DNA of 64,000 nt from Isoetes taiwanensis. Taxonomy: Eukaryota; Streptophyta; Lycopodiopsida; Isoetales; Isoetaceae. How positions within the stretch are numbered: the stretch's first letter is position 1; each line of letters opens with the position of its first letter. The notes below the pieces were generated by a model that saw only the letters and a list, made by a program, of their open reading frames with translations, was not told where the DNA came from and did not search any database. A program made the position numbers and the translations under genes. Positions 1 through 11,680 of the stretch are shown here, piece after piece. The stretch spans positions 1,856,171 through 1,920,170 of the forward strand of contig JAJEKV010000037.1 of assembly GCA_021234155.1 (NCBI GenBank), read 5' to 3'.

Positions 1-430
1 CACCGGAACATGGCCCACACCAAGTGCTTGAAAGCGCATATATCTATGAAGAAATCGGAGAGCTATTGCCTCCCGTGAGGACGGGTCCCATCATCTCGGG
101 GTTGAAACAGTCGTTGGACTACGGATGGAGGGGGAGAATCCCCAGGCATGAGAGAATATGCCGGTGTTGCCACATGCGGACGATGAGAGGATGAGCACCA
201 TGCTCGCAAGAGTGTCCGGCATATACGCATATCCGAGCAACACATGCTGATCTTAGATGCTCTGAGGCACCACTGCATCAATTGCTGGCATCGCCAATGG
301 TTGCACATCTCACATCCTACATTTTGCAAGTCTCTACCGTCAGAGAATCCCTTACAGGACAAGGGATCTGAGAGCCTACTACCAGGGTTTTTCCTCCCAT
401 GTGGGGGTTTTTTCATCCCAGTAGTAGGGA
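1..430 (+). pseudogene. LINE ORF2 C-terminal remnant (RT-associated zinc-binding tail)
   Basis: The plus strand reads as the end of a non-LTR retrotransposon ORF2. A stretch near 140-190 gives RIPRHERICRCCHMRTM, a CxxC-type knuckle. After a frame change it continues as EDEHHA and then CPAYTHIR, the order seen in LINE tails (C..C, then a D/E-E-H-H motif, then C-P-x-Y..IR). The reading crosses at least two frameshifts and stops, so it is dead. The 5' part lies outside the window. The larger minus-strand frame over the same bases (63-416) shows no recognisable motif and is probably a shadow. The family call is from motif memory, not a database comparison. Confidence 0.5.
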
Positions 431-536
431 CACATTGTACAGTAGCATTTGTCTTTTTGGTGTGGTTTTATCTGCTTTGTGTACTGCATGTATCGTCTCA
501 TAGGTCAAGTTTGGCCTCCGCGGACGTTAAAATATA

Positions 537-560
537 CTTCCTTCCTTCCTTCCTTCCTTC
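537..560. repeat. (TTCC)n microsatellite
   Basis: About six tandem TTCC units end the plus-strand LINE tail. They sit only a few bases from the stop of the minus-strand methyltransferase-like frame. Simple repeats are a common 3' tail for some LINE clades, so this may mark the LINE 3' end. Confidence 0.8.
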
Positions 561-564
561 TTTG

Positions 565-1500
565 TCACAGGAACTGCAGCGATGAAATTAGGAGGCGGTC
601 AAGCCTAACAAGAATGCCCTGTAGGCACCGCCGCTTAATTGGGTCACTTTCAAACACAATACAAAATCTCTTATGGATCAATGCAGCCTGGCCAAACGAA
701 CCACATGAGAAGTAATCAAACACTCATGTTCCTGGCAGTACCAGCTTCTGCACGGGATAAGAGCATATGGCAGGCCCCAGCTGGTTTTTCATGATTACGT
801 CCCCTAGCAAACCTTGCCAGCTGTACCTGAATCTACTGTTGAAGAGTTTCTGAGCCATAGCCTCGCTCTCCCCGCCTGCCTCTTCTTCATTACATTCTGG
901 AACTGGTGGCAGTTCTTGACGATGACTGGCAAACGAGAACCTGAGATCAATATCGTCGACAGAAGCATTAACAGTTGGCTGAATTTTTGTGACGTATACT
1001 AATGCATGTGGCTCCTGAATTCCTGTGGCAGGCAGATTCTTGTATTCGTCTCATATATGCCAATAAAAACTCTGGACCTGGAGTCTAGATTATCCAACAC
1101 AGATGAAATCAAAAAATTATGCTCTGGCCTTGCAAAGCACACTATCCAGAAAGAATCAGTTGTGGTGTTCTTTACAGCTGTATTAAAAAAATTAGATAGT
1201 GTGGTTGTGTCCCACATTGGACTTATGCCTCTAGTGTCCAATACTATCAAAGATATTGGCACAGGATGCAAACAACTTGCCCCCTGCTATCTGCTAGTTC
1301 GATTTCGCAACGAAAATCTTCAGCATTCTCTCTCTGCAAGACATCATTAGGTATAAATCTCGCCAAGGCAGGTGGCATGTTACCGTAAACTCCTTCCTTG
1401 GTCACTCCTTCTGTAACCCACTTACTATGCAAAGTGGCCATGGAAATCAATTCGGCATCGTCAAAGCCCGCGACGGCAGTACTGAAATCGGTGAAGGATG
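565..1500 (-). pseudogene. Decayed amino-methyltransferase-like protein (N6-adenine or N4-cytosine type fold)
   Basis: Read on the minus strand from about 1500 down to a TGA at 565-567, several frames join into one protein. Near 1235 it has SLIVLDTRG, aligned in position and style with the motif IV region of amino-methyltransferases (hydrophobics then D-P-P-W/Y). It continues with TTTDSFWIVCFARPEH. Near 715-640 it has VFDYFSCGSFGQAAL followed by an acidic ESDP, which resembles motif I (D-x-F-x-G-S-G..A-A, then the ribose-binding acidic residue). The order IV then I fits the beta-type arrangement. Motif IV is degraded (DTRG instead of DPPx), the glycine loop is altered, there are two frameshifts (about 1250 and 1070), and there are in-frame TGA codons before motif I and near 1070. 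The protein is therefore inactive here. I cannot tell whether the ancestor was a host gene or mobile-element cargo. Confidence 0.4.
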
Positions 1501-1529
1501 TATCACATAAAAAACGATGCCCATATCCT

Positions 1530-2290
1530 CCTTAAAGTCCCCCATAAAAAACCCCTTAAAATCCCCCTTTTCGTGGAATGGACATGATTTTTCAGAAACG
1601 GGGTATTTGGCCATAATCCCCCATTGTGATTTTGTAGATTAATATCCCCTTATTTGAATTTTTTTTATATCCCCTATTACCATATGCAATGGTCATACCC
1701 CTTTTCTCACAAATAATGTTCATACCCCTTTCTAGGAACAATCCCTCTTTGTGATTTTGTAGTTTAATATACCTTTATTCCGTTCATACCCCTTATTCCA
1801 TTCATATCCCTCTTCTCAACCATCCTCCTTTTATATTTTCATACCCCTTTCTAGGAACAATACCCCTTTGTGATTTTGTAGTTTAATATACCCTTATTCC
1901 ATTCATACCCCTTATTCCGTTCATACCCCTCTTCTCAACCATCCTCCTTTTATGTTTAATATCCCCTTATTCCGTTTATACCCCTTTTATGTTTATACTC
2001 TTTTCCGTTCATACTCCTTTTATGTTTAATATCCCCTTATTCCATTCATACCCCTCTTCTCAACCATCCTTCTTTTGTGACCTTGTAATTTAATATCCCA
2101 TATGACCTTGTAATTTAATATCCCATGCTGTTAATACCCTTTTCTCAAAAATCCCCCATCGTGATTTTGTGTTTAATATTTCCTTATTCTGCTCATACCC
2201 CTTTTCTCAACCATCCCCCTTTTGTAACCTTGTATTTAATATCCCGTAGTTAATACCCTTTTCTCAACAATCCCCCTTTTTTATTTTGTA
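1530..2290. repeat. Degenerate pyrimidine-rich array
   Basis: Irregular repeats of short phrases such as CATACCCCTTATTCC, CTCAACCATCCTCCTTT and TGTAGTTTAATATACC fill about 760 bp. The plus strand is strongly C and T rich. The spacing is not constant, so this is a diverged satellite-like or minisatellite array. No coding frame survives across it. Confidence 0.7.
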
Positions 2291-3040
2291 GTTTTATTTT
2301 ATAGTTTACTTAGATCAGATAATAAAGCATATGAAGATGTAGATTTGAATGCAGATAGGACGGAATTGGATGTGAATTCTATAAAACAAATTATGTTCCA
2401 TATAAAAAAAAAAAAAAAACTGAAAATTGTATGCAATTTCTTAATACCAAGACCATCAATATAGAAAGAACAAGTCAGTAAATCAGTCTATTAAGAGATC
2501 AAAGATCAGTACATTAGCCATTCCTCATAGCCTGCCAACTATGAGCTCAACTATGAGCTGACATCGAAAAACAAATCAGATACACAAAACAACACTTGGT
2601 AAGCTTTTTTTTTTTGCAGCCAACTCAGAATTTTGCTCTAGTAAGTTCTTACTACTAGATCTAGCTTCTCTAATTGACTGAGGTTTCGAATACCTTTAAA
2701 AGTCCTTTGTCTAAACCTGTTTTGTTCTGCCATAAATTTTGGAATTTGAGTGTACATCTCATTGACAGCTGAGATCTTTATTAGAAACATACAAAACAAG
2801 CTTCTTTTTCTTTGACACTGAAAAATGAAAATGTCAATACATGTTAAAATATCAATATAATGTATGCATGTTACCTTAAGTCCAACGTGTTAACAAGGAC
2901 TGCATGTCTTTCCTGAGAAGATACAATGTCCTCTTCTTGCTCTGGATTTATAAATCCTGATTAGTAACTTGCATATAATACATGAAATGACAGAGAAAAA
3001 ATACCTAAGTCTGGCGTATACGATCTCAGTTTGGTTACAA
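2291..3040. other. AT-rich unannotated stretch
   Basis: No gene was recognised. The stretch has a poly-A run near 2404-2419 and a poly-T run near 2606-2615. A short open frame at about 2305-2400 (+) looks mildly coding-like but has no recognisable family or splice context. Confidence 0.5.
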
Positions 3041-6000
3041 GGGGTATACGATGATGATCCCCGACGTGGTAGAACTTAAAAGCCTATACGTGTCCTCCAC
3101 TTTGGCTGCCGCAAGGTAGTGGGATAAACTAGCTAGTCTGTACAAGATTAGTCTAGTATAGACCTTAAACAAGCTCTAAAAAATTCATGGGCCATGGATC
3201 GATCGCTGTCTTACAGCGCTATGGTGCCCAACTTCCTAAGGTGGGATTATATCCTACCTACAAAGTGTGCATGTAAGGCAAAAGTTTTGCCCAACGGATG
3301 TGTGGTGAGTTGGTATAGGCCTAGTAATGCCAAAATAAGTGTTCATTTGGTCATGGGTTCAAACCTTGCCAATGTCACTTATCTTTGGGTGTTGGTTACT
3401 AGGGGTATACGATGATGATCCCCGACGTGGTAGAACTTAGTATAGGCCTAGTAATGCCAAAATAAGTGTTCATTTGGTCATGGGTTCAAACCTTGCCAAT
3501 GTCACTTATCTTTGGGTGTTGGTTACTAGGGGTATACGATGATGATCCCCGACGTGGTAGAACTTAAAAGCCTATACGTGTCCTCCACTTTGGGTTGCCC
3601 ATAAGGTAGTGGGATAAACTAGCTAGTCTGCATGCAAGATTAGTCTAGTATGGACCTTAAACAAGCTCTAAAAATTCATGGGCCATGGATGGACCGCCAT
3701 TTGTCTTCTGGCTATGGTGCCCAACTTCCTAAGGTGGGATTATATCCTACCTACAAAGTGTGCATGTAAGGCAAAAGTTTTGCCCAACGGATGTGTGGTG
3801 AGTTAGTATAGGCCTAGTAATGCCAAAATAAGTGTTCATTTGGTCATGGGTTCAAACCTTGCCAATGTCACTTATCTTTGGGTGTTGGTTACTAGGGGTA
3901 TAATGATGATGATCCCCCGTGGTAGAACTTAAAAGCCTATCGTGTCCGGCGTGGTAGAACTTAAAAGCCTATCGTGTCCTCCACTTTGGTGCTTGCAAGG
4001 TAGTGGGATAAACTAGCTAGTCTGTACAAGATTAGTCTAGTATGGACCTTAAACAAGCTCTAAAAAATTCATGGGCCATGGATCGACCGCTGTCTTACAG
4101 CGCTATGGTGCCCAACTTCCTAAGGTGGGATTATATCCTACCTACAAAGTGTGCATGTAAGGCAAAAGTTTTGCCCAACGGATGTGTGGTGAGTTAGTAT
4201 AGGCCTAGTAATGCCAAAATAAGTGTTCATTTGGTCATGGGTTCAAACCTTGCAATGTCACTTATCTTTGGGTGTTGGTTACTAGGGGTATACGATGATG
4301 ATCCCCGACGTGGTAGAACTTAAAAGCCTATACGTGTCCTCCACTTTGGCTGCCGCAAGGTAGTGGGATAAACTAGCTAGTCTGTACAAGATTAGTCTAG
4401 TATGGACCTTAAATAAAGGAATAAAAAATCAATGGGACTAGGATGGTGGCACTAGGATGGTGAGGCTAAAAAAGCCATGCCCCTAGAGTTGCCCCTATGA
4501 CCTAGACTTCCTAAGGCGGGATTAAATCCTGCCTACAAAGTGTGCATGTAAGGCAAAAGTTTTGCCCAACGGATGTGTGGTGAGTTGGTATAGGCCTAGT
4601 AATGCCAAAATAAATGTGCATTTGGTCATGGGTTCAAACCTTGCCAATGTATGTTTATCTTTGGGAGTTGGTTACTGGGGTTATACGATGATGATCCCCG
4701 ACGTGGTAGAACTTAAAAGCCTATACGTGTCCTCCACTTTGGCTGCCGCAAGGCGGTGGGATAAACTAGCTAGTCTCTGTACAAGATTAGTCTAGTATGG
4801 ACCTTAAATAAAGGAATAAAAAATCAATGGGACTAGGATGGTGGCACTAGGATGGTGAGGCTAAAAAAGCCATGCCCCTAGAGTTGCCCCTAAGACCTAG
4901 ACTTCCTAAGGCGGATTAAATCCTGCCTACAAAGTGTGCATGTAAGGCAAAAATTTTGCCCAACGGATGTGTGGTGAGTTGGTATAGGCCTAGTAATGCC
5001 AAAATAAATGTGCATTTGGTCATGTGTTCAAACCTTGCCAATGTATGTTTATCTTTGGGACTTGGTTACTGGGGTTATACGATGATGATCCCCGACGTGG
5101 TAGAACTTAAAAGTCTATACGTGTCCTCCACTTTGGTTGCCGCAAGGCGGTGGGATAAACTAGCTAGTCTCTACAAGATTAGTCTAGTATGGACCTTAAA
5201 TAAAGGAATAAAAAATCAATGGGACTAGGATGGTGGCACTAGGATGGTGAGGCTAAAAACGCCATGCCCCTAGAGTTGCCCCTAGGACCTAGACTTCCTA
5301 AGGCGGGATTAAATCCTGCCTACAAAGTGTGCATGTAAGGCAAAAGTTTTGCCCAACGGATGTGTGGTGAGTTGGTATAGGCCTAGTAATGCCAAAATAA
5401 ATGTGCATTTGGTCATGGGTTCAAACCTTGCCAATGTATGTTTATCTTTGGGAGTTGGTTACTGGGGTTATACGATGATGATCCCCGACGTGGTAGAACT
5501 TAAAAGCCTATCGTGTCCTCCACTTTGGTGCCCGCAAAGGCGGTGGGATAAACTAGCTAGTCATTGCAAAGATTAGTCTAGTATGGACCTTAAATAAAGG
5601 AATAAAAAATCAATGGGACTAGGATGGTGGCACTAGGATGGTGAGGTTAAAAAAGCCATGCCCCTAGAGTTGCCCCTAGGACCTAGACTTCCTAAGGCGG
5701 GATTAAATCCTGCCTACAAAGTGTGCATGTAAGGCAAAAGTTTTGCCCAACGGATGTGTGGTGAGTTGGTATAGGCCTAGTAATGCCAAAATAAATGTGC
5801 ATTTGGTCATGGGTTCAAACCTTGCCAATTTATGTTTATCTTTGGGACGACGTGGTAGAACTTAAAAGCCTATACGTGTCCTCCACTTTGGCTGCCGCAA
5901 GGCGGTGGGATAAACTAGTCTGTACAAGATTAGTCTAGTATGGACCTTAAATAAAGGAATAAAAAATCAATGGGACTAGGATGGTGGCACTAGGATGGTG

Positions 6001-6300
6001 AGGCTAAAAAAGCCATCCCCTAGAGTTGCCCCTAGGACCTAGACTTCCTAAGGCGGGATTAAATCCTGCCTACAAAGTGTGCATGTAAGGCAAAAGTTTT
6101 GCCCAACGGATGTGTGGTGAGTTGGTATAGGCCTAGTAATGCCAAAATAAATGTGCATTTGGTCATGGGTTCAAACCTTGCCAATGTATGTTTATCTTTG
6201 GAAGTTGGTTACTGGGGTTATACGATGATGATCCCCGACGTGGTAGAACTTAAAAGCCTATACGTGTCCTCCACTTTGGTTGCCGCAAGGCAGTGGGATA
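3041..6300 (+). repeat. Tandem array of SINE-like units with tRNA-type pol III promoter
   Basis: The unit start GGGGTATACGATGATGAT (or its GGTTATACG variant) recurs at about 3041, 3402, 3529, 3895, 4285, 4677, 5071, 5464 and 6213. A truncated start occurs near 5848. Spacing is 361-394 bp except for a 127-bp partial copy. Each unit contains TGGTGAGTTGGTATAGG, close to a tRNA A box, and 40-50 bp further on GGGTTCAAACC, close to a B box. The unit therefore looks like a tRNA-derived SINE expanded head to tail. Two sub-types differ in the segment after GGACCTTAAA. Short frames of about 75-90 codons starting MPNGCVVSW recur only because the DNA repeats. Confidence 0.8.
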
Positions 6301-6301
6301 A

Positions 6302-8650
6302 GCTAGCTAGGTCATCAACGTTGTTTGCTAAAGATTGGACTAAAGGAATTAAGGTTGATTCGTACAGTTCAATGACCTTGTTACACCAAAGGGGCTACTT
6401 AGCCTTCAATGTTCGGCCAGATTATGGTGACAAGTTTACTTATACAACTGGTGGCCACACCGTCTGTCAAACTGCCTTTAAAATGATTCATGCTTTAGGC
6501 AGCAGATGGCTTCACCGCCTGAAGAAACGTCTTGACAAGAATCCTGACATTAACGACTATTGCCATTCGGGAAGTATATCTAGAATTCATGCCCTTCAAC
6601 GTGTTTCCTGGATGGAAGGCTTCTTCAAGGAGTCTTGCGAGAAACGGCATAACAGCCCTATGTACCCCTTGAGTGACAACTTCATGAAATGTGAAGTCTA
6701 CAATAATTATAAGAAATTGTGTGTTGAGGCTCGAGAACACCATGTATGCTACTCTTACTTCGCTGTGCTCTGGAAAAAGGAATTTTCCCATGTGTCTATT
6801 CCTAGAAAGCACCGGATGTCTGTTTGTGCTACATGCTCTGAATTAAAAGCTCAGAGACAGAATGCAAGGACACTTCACACTAAAAGTAAGCTTCAACAAC
6901 GTACTCTTGCCTAGTTCTACTCAATAATAGGTTGTTTTCCTGAACATGTTTTCATTTCAGATGCATTGAAAGAGAAACTGAACAAGCACAGAGAACAACA
7001 ATCTTTAGAAAGGCAAAAATTGACAAAACACAGGAAGAAGGCATTAGAACCACTCAACTACATATCAGTTGTTATTGATGGAATGGATTAGAAGAAGACC
7101 ACTCTATCACACTTTGTCAATGTGCCTAAGGATGCTCCTGAAGAAGATTTCATACACCTGCATGTCATTGGTGCTATGGTTTTTATGGGAAACTCTCTTG
7201 CAAGGCATTTTTGAACTATCTAAACATTCATGCTGATCCTAATCTTACTATCACAATATTGAATAAGATTCTTTCCAGTCTGGAACATATACCACTAGTA
7301 CTATACCTTCAGCTAGACAACATGACAAGAGAGAATAAAAGTCAGGCATTGTTTGCTTACTGTGCAATGCTAGTTGAGAAACAAATCTTCAAGAAGGTGA
7401 AGATTGGTTTCCTGCTTGTTGGCCATACACACGATCGAATTGATCAGATGTTCAGTAGGTTCTCTAAACGTCTTGCTCGAAAAAAAGCTCTCAGCCTACC
7501 AGCAATGATTGAGGTTATCCAAGATTCCCACAATCCTTGCCCAGAAGTCGAGATATTGGAAGAAACTTATGACTTCACGGAATGGATTTTTTGGAGAGAT
7601 CACTTGGGTCACTGTGCAATTGAGTTCTTAAGAAATATCACATTTCAGCATCAGATCAAATTCTCACTTGCAGATGGCAAGGCCACCCTACAAGGAAAGA
7701 AATATGCCACATCCTTGCAGTGGCAGCCAGCAGCTGGTATTCAATTCATTCGCATCATCCCCGAGACTACTTCCATGCTCTCTGTAGAGCAAATGCCTCT
7801 AAAGAGCTTGAAAGAAATCACAAAGAGTAAAAAGGAGGGAAGAGCATTTGACTCAAACAAATCATTGAATTACATTGAGACAAGTATTCAGTCATGCTCT
7901 AACCACTTTGGGGAGGCAGATGTTTTTTCTCAGCAATGTGACATGTTACAAGCCATGTCACAAGGCTGAAGACCTGTTGCATTCAACTGGCCATCTAGGC
8001 AAGCTCTGCCTATGTAAGTTGAGAATCAAGAATAATATGTACGGCTAATGCCTAGCTCAGATGAAGATGACAAAGTCATGTACACTGGCCCCAGACGCAC
8101 GGCACAACAAGTTGCTCGTGTTTCTGGTTCAGTCTCAGAGATTCCGAAAGGAATGCTTGTTGCTGTCCCAGTTAATGATGATGAAATTGGGAAGCCATTA
8201 TGGCTGGCTAGAAGAGAGGATATAATTCCCACTCAATTAAAAGTGCACTAGATGAGAACAAGTGCCAATGCTTTCAGTGGGAGTTATAGTTTGGAGATGG
8301 TAAAAATAGAAGTGGGAAGGAGAGTAAAGTCTAAAGCAAACACTAGTATCATAGATCTAGCTGAAGTAAAGGTTCTTGCATATTACTTTGTTCTGACTGC
8401 TGCTAATAAGTTACGTGCGGTGACTCAAACTTTAATAAGGTCGGCATATGGATTAGAAAAAGAACCTAAAAAAGTTACCAAAAAGGATGATGATGAAGAC
8501 TCACTGGTAGACAGTGACGAAGAAGATCGTTCGAGTACATCCAGTTTTGGGAGTGAGGGTAAGAATAAAAGCTCTAATGATCAAGGACTGGACGGGTCTG
8601 AGGATGACATGCATCCTGATATTGCTGCAAAATGTAAATTCGTCCAATGA
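6302..8650 (+). pseudogene. DUF7869-like transposon-associated gene, copy A
   Basis: The protein is recognisable although broken. Exon 1 (to 6885) holds a zinc-knuckle-like MSVCATCSELK after a long helical region. An intron, GTAAGC...TTTCAG (6886-6960), is in phase with exon 2. Exon 2 gives VVIDGMD, then a TAG (7088-7090), then KKTTLSHF. After a frameshift near 7213 it gives LYLQLDNMTREN and VGHTHDRIDQMFSRFS. The three conserved acidic or His blocks (D-G-M-D, Q-L-D-N, G-H-T-H-D-x-I-D) are hallmarks of what I recall as DUF7869 and suggest a metal-dependent RNase-H-like core; that is inference. The C-terminal part (8048-8650) has LMPSSDEDDKVMYTG, GKPLWLA and an acidic tail, separated by stops. 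Its upstream end abuts the SINE-like array, which supplies the apparent start at 6099, so the true 5' end is lost. Enzymatic role unknown. Confidence 0.75.
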
Positions 8651-9198
8651 CGCAAACATGTAAACAAGAGAAAGTGCCAGTGATGAGGCTTTGTCAAAAT
8701 ATGCTATATTTTTTACAATTTTGTTCATAATTTTGTAAAATTTTTGAAGCTCTGAATACAACACTTCTTTATCACTGTAGTACCTGTGCTGTTTTTTTTC
8801 ATTGCCTATTTTTTTCTACTCTTCAAATAAGTAACTATTTATTATTCCAAATTAGGGGGCTGAAAATAGCTATTAAATATTTTTGCATGGAAGCTATCAA
8901 CCCCTCAAAAAGAGTACCTAAATTGCCTAAATTGTCACACTTGTCACGAACAAATCTTCAAAATGGCCCTTTTTTAGGGAATTTTAGGGAATCGTTCAAA
9001 GATTCCTTCTGAAGTGCGTTTGGAGCAAATAAGTGCGTTTCAATTTAAACTTTGTTTACCTCACAGAGAAGTATGTGTGCCATATAAATAGATAGTATTT
9101 TAACGTCACGCCGCTAGGCAGCATCCAACTGGACATGTGACCACACACCACACTACATTGCTTAGTTGGGCCCTGCCCCCCACCACTTTACATTGCGT
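8651..9198. other. AT-rich gap
   Basis: Nothing recognisable was found. The stretch is AT-rich with poly-T runs near 8793 and short open frames only. It lies between DUF7869-like copy A and the Helitron remnant. Confidence 0.5.
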
Positions 9199-11313
9199 CT
9201 GTGGGTTTTTGAGCAATGTTTCAGCATTGGGAGCATAAAATACATTTTCAAGTACATTCATAAAGGTCATGATCGAGCAAGCATTAAATCTGGTTTGAGC
9301 TAAATAAAATTGATCCCGCTGCTCGACAATATACATATCCCAAAATTCCACATCATTACACTTTTATAAAGAGCCAGGGCATATGGAAGATGAGGGAGGG
9401 CAAATATAAACTGATTTCAAGAATGTATAATGTCAGCCCAATAGACATGGAAAGATATTACTTGCGCTTATTGCTGCTACACAAAGGAGTCACTAGCTTC
9501 GAGGACATGAAAAATATCAATGGAAGACAGTGCACTACATTTCATGGGACAACAAAAGAACTTGGACTATTAGCAGATGACGTAGAATGAGAGAGAACGC
9601 TCGAGGATGCAGCTGCTTTTCAGATGCCTGCCCAATTGCGGCAAACATTTACCTTCATCTGTATCTACAGTCCTCCCTCGGATCCACGCAAACTATGGAG
9701 CAAGTTCAAGTACCATTTTACAGAGGATCCCGTGACATGTCAGAGGAAGATGCATATTTACAATGCAGCATTATTATCCATGAATGAAACCTTCCTTGCA
9801 AACGGAGAAAATTGTCAATCGTTTCAGCTTCCACGACCTAGGCAAAACAACGCTATGATGCAACAATCAGCCAGACCTTTGATGTATCTTTTGAAAAAGT
9901 TAGAGGAGATGAGTGCTATACAAGATTAACTCCAGGCCAAAAAAATATAGCTGATGCCGTTCTCCTTGCAATTGATGGAGCTCAACCATTACGTTCATGC
10001 ATAAACGTAGACGGCCTGGGGCCTCTGGAAAAATATACGTCTTTAATACCGTTATCAGCATGTTAAGGGAAAGCGAGCTTGGTGTTATTGCAGTCGCATG
10101 GATGGGTATAGCGAGCGTTTTGCTCAAAGGAGCCCAAACAGTGCACTCTACATTCAAGCTTCTGCTAAATCTAACACCTGAAGCAACCTCTGATCTACGA
10201 TCCACGAGCAAACAGGCGGACAAAATAAGAAAAGCATCACTTTTGGTGTGGGATGAATTGAACATAGCACATTCCAATGAGCTTACAGTAGTTGACACTA
10301 TCCTGAAGAAAATTTGATGCGATTCCAAACCATTTGGAGAAATGATCGTATTGGCTGGCGGCGATTTTAGGCAGCAACTACCTGTAACTAAACGAGCCAA
10401 AAGATGGAAATCCTCTCAAAATGCGCCAAAAGTAACCCTCTGTGGAAATATTTTAGGACATTCAAATTGACAACAAACCTGCATCTCCGTAAAGATGAAA
10501 AAGAATGGTCCGAATACCTACTAAATCTTGGAGATGGAGAATAGATGAGCAACGAGCCTACACTCCCTACAGAAGTCGTTCACCTGCCAAGCACATGCAT
10601 TGCGCAGAATAACATTATCGATGAAGTATTTGGAACAAGCATCGACTCAGCAAGTATGAAACATCTGTTTGAAAAATCCGTACTATCTCAAAAAAATGAG
10701 GATACACTAAAACTCAGCGACAAGACCTTGCAAAGATTGCATGGAGATCTGCATCCATACATCGGCATTGATACTCTCAACATGGAAGATGAAGAGGACA
10801 TCCAAAATTTTTCGATTGAATTTATTAACCACCTCACACCCTCCGGAATGCCGCCTCACAAGCTCAACATCAAGGTAGGAGCAATAGTGATGTTGCTAAG
10901 GAACATGTATCCTCAGTGTGGACTGTGCAATGGGACATGTCTGCGCATCACCCATGCAACATAAAAAATCCTACGGGCGGAAATAATTACAGGACAATTC
11001 AGAGGCACCCAATCCTACTTCCAAAGATCAATCTGCCATCGTCTGATTCACACATACCATTCAGAGGAGACAATACCCATTCCATTTGGCTTTCTCGATG
11101 ACAATAAACAAGTAGCAAGGCCAATCTCTAGAGACTGTTGGGCTTTATTTGCCAGCTCCAGTTTTTGCACATGGCCAACTCTATGTTGCTCTCTCAAGGT
11201 GCATTCTCAGCAGGAATTAAAATTGCTATTATGGAAACATCACGTCAAGGTGCATTACGAAAAGACCACCGAATGTACACCCCGAATGTCGTATATAAAG
11301 AAGCACTTATATA
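9199..11313 (+). pseudogene. Helitron RepHel remnant (Rep tyrosine region plus Pif1-type helicase)
   Basis: Near 9230-9270 the plus strand encodes SIKYIFKYIHKGHDRA. This carries the Y-x-x-K-Y-x-x-K pattern of the Helitron Rep two-tyrosine motif. Next come YTFIKSQGIWK and LISRMYNVSPIDMERYYLRL (9350-9480), then a frameshift at about 9589. The helicase follows: Walker A as RPGASGK near 10020, Walker B as LLVWDELNIAHSN near 10245, and GGDFRQQLPV near 10355. It continues with LTPSGMPPHKLNIKVGAIVM (about 10835) and the Pif1 C-terminal reading near 11155-11313 ([16 protein letters not shown]). At least five frameshifts or stops break it. Upstream Rep His motifs were not found, so the 5' end is truncated. 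It would have catalysed rolling-circle transposition. Confidence 0.85.
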
Positions 11314-11430
11314 AACAGAATAGTATTCATTTGAACATCTCATAAACAGAAAAGGGGCCGCCCTGACTTATATAAACATAGTAGTATTCGTTTAAACATC
11401 TCAAAAACTAACGGGCGGCCGCTTTTCTAG
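11305..11430 (+). mobile_element. Putative Helitron 3' terminus
   Basis: A GC-rich self-complementary run GGGCGGCCGC at about 11413 is followed by TTTTCTAG ending at 11430, with T as the next base. Helitrons end in CTRR with a GC-rich hairpin just inside and insert before T. The position 117 bp after the helicase frame fits. A second, degenerate GGGGCCGCCC at about 11355 results from a local ~65-bp direct duplication. The hairpin is short, so this is tentative. Confidence 0.4.
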
Positions 11431-11454
11431 TTCTAAATATAAAATAATGTTGTG

Positions 11455-11680
11455 GAAATCCTTCCTATTTTTGAAGCCCTTCCTATTATCCATGGAAGCC
11501 CTTCCTATTTTCCAAAAAAGAAATTCGGAAGGGTTTCCTCGAAAAATAGGAAGGGTTTCCATGGAGTTCCTTCCTGGTTTTAATGAAAGGCGGAAGGGTT
11601 TCCATGGAAAATAGGAAAGGTTTCGACAGGAGGCCAACCCAAATCGGGCATACAGGAGGCCAACACAAATCGGGTACATT
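11455..11680. repeat. Inverted-repeat element rich in CCTTCCTATTTTC
   Basis: The left arm has several CTTCCTATTTT phrases and the right arm the complement AAAATAGGAAGGG, so the segment can fold into a long imperfect hairpin, as small MITE-like elements do. It is followed at about 11628-11680 by two copies of a 25-bp unit around AGGAGGCCAACCCAAATCGGG. No target duplication was identified. Confidence 0.5.

Noticed and set aside
63-416. 117-codon minus-strand frame at the window start
   Set aside because: The plus strand over the same bases reads as a LINE zinc-binding tail, and the minus frame shows no motif.
3041-6300. Regular ~390-bp repeats considered as a CRISPR-like array
   Set aside because: Units are hundreds of bases long and wholly repeated, with no short-repeat/unique-spacer structure. 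The tRNA-like boxes and eukaryotic context point to a SINE-derived tandem array.
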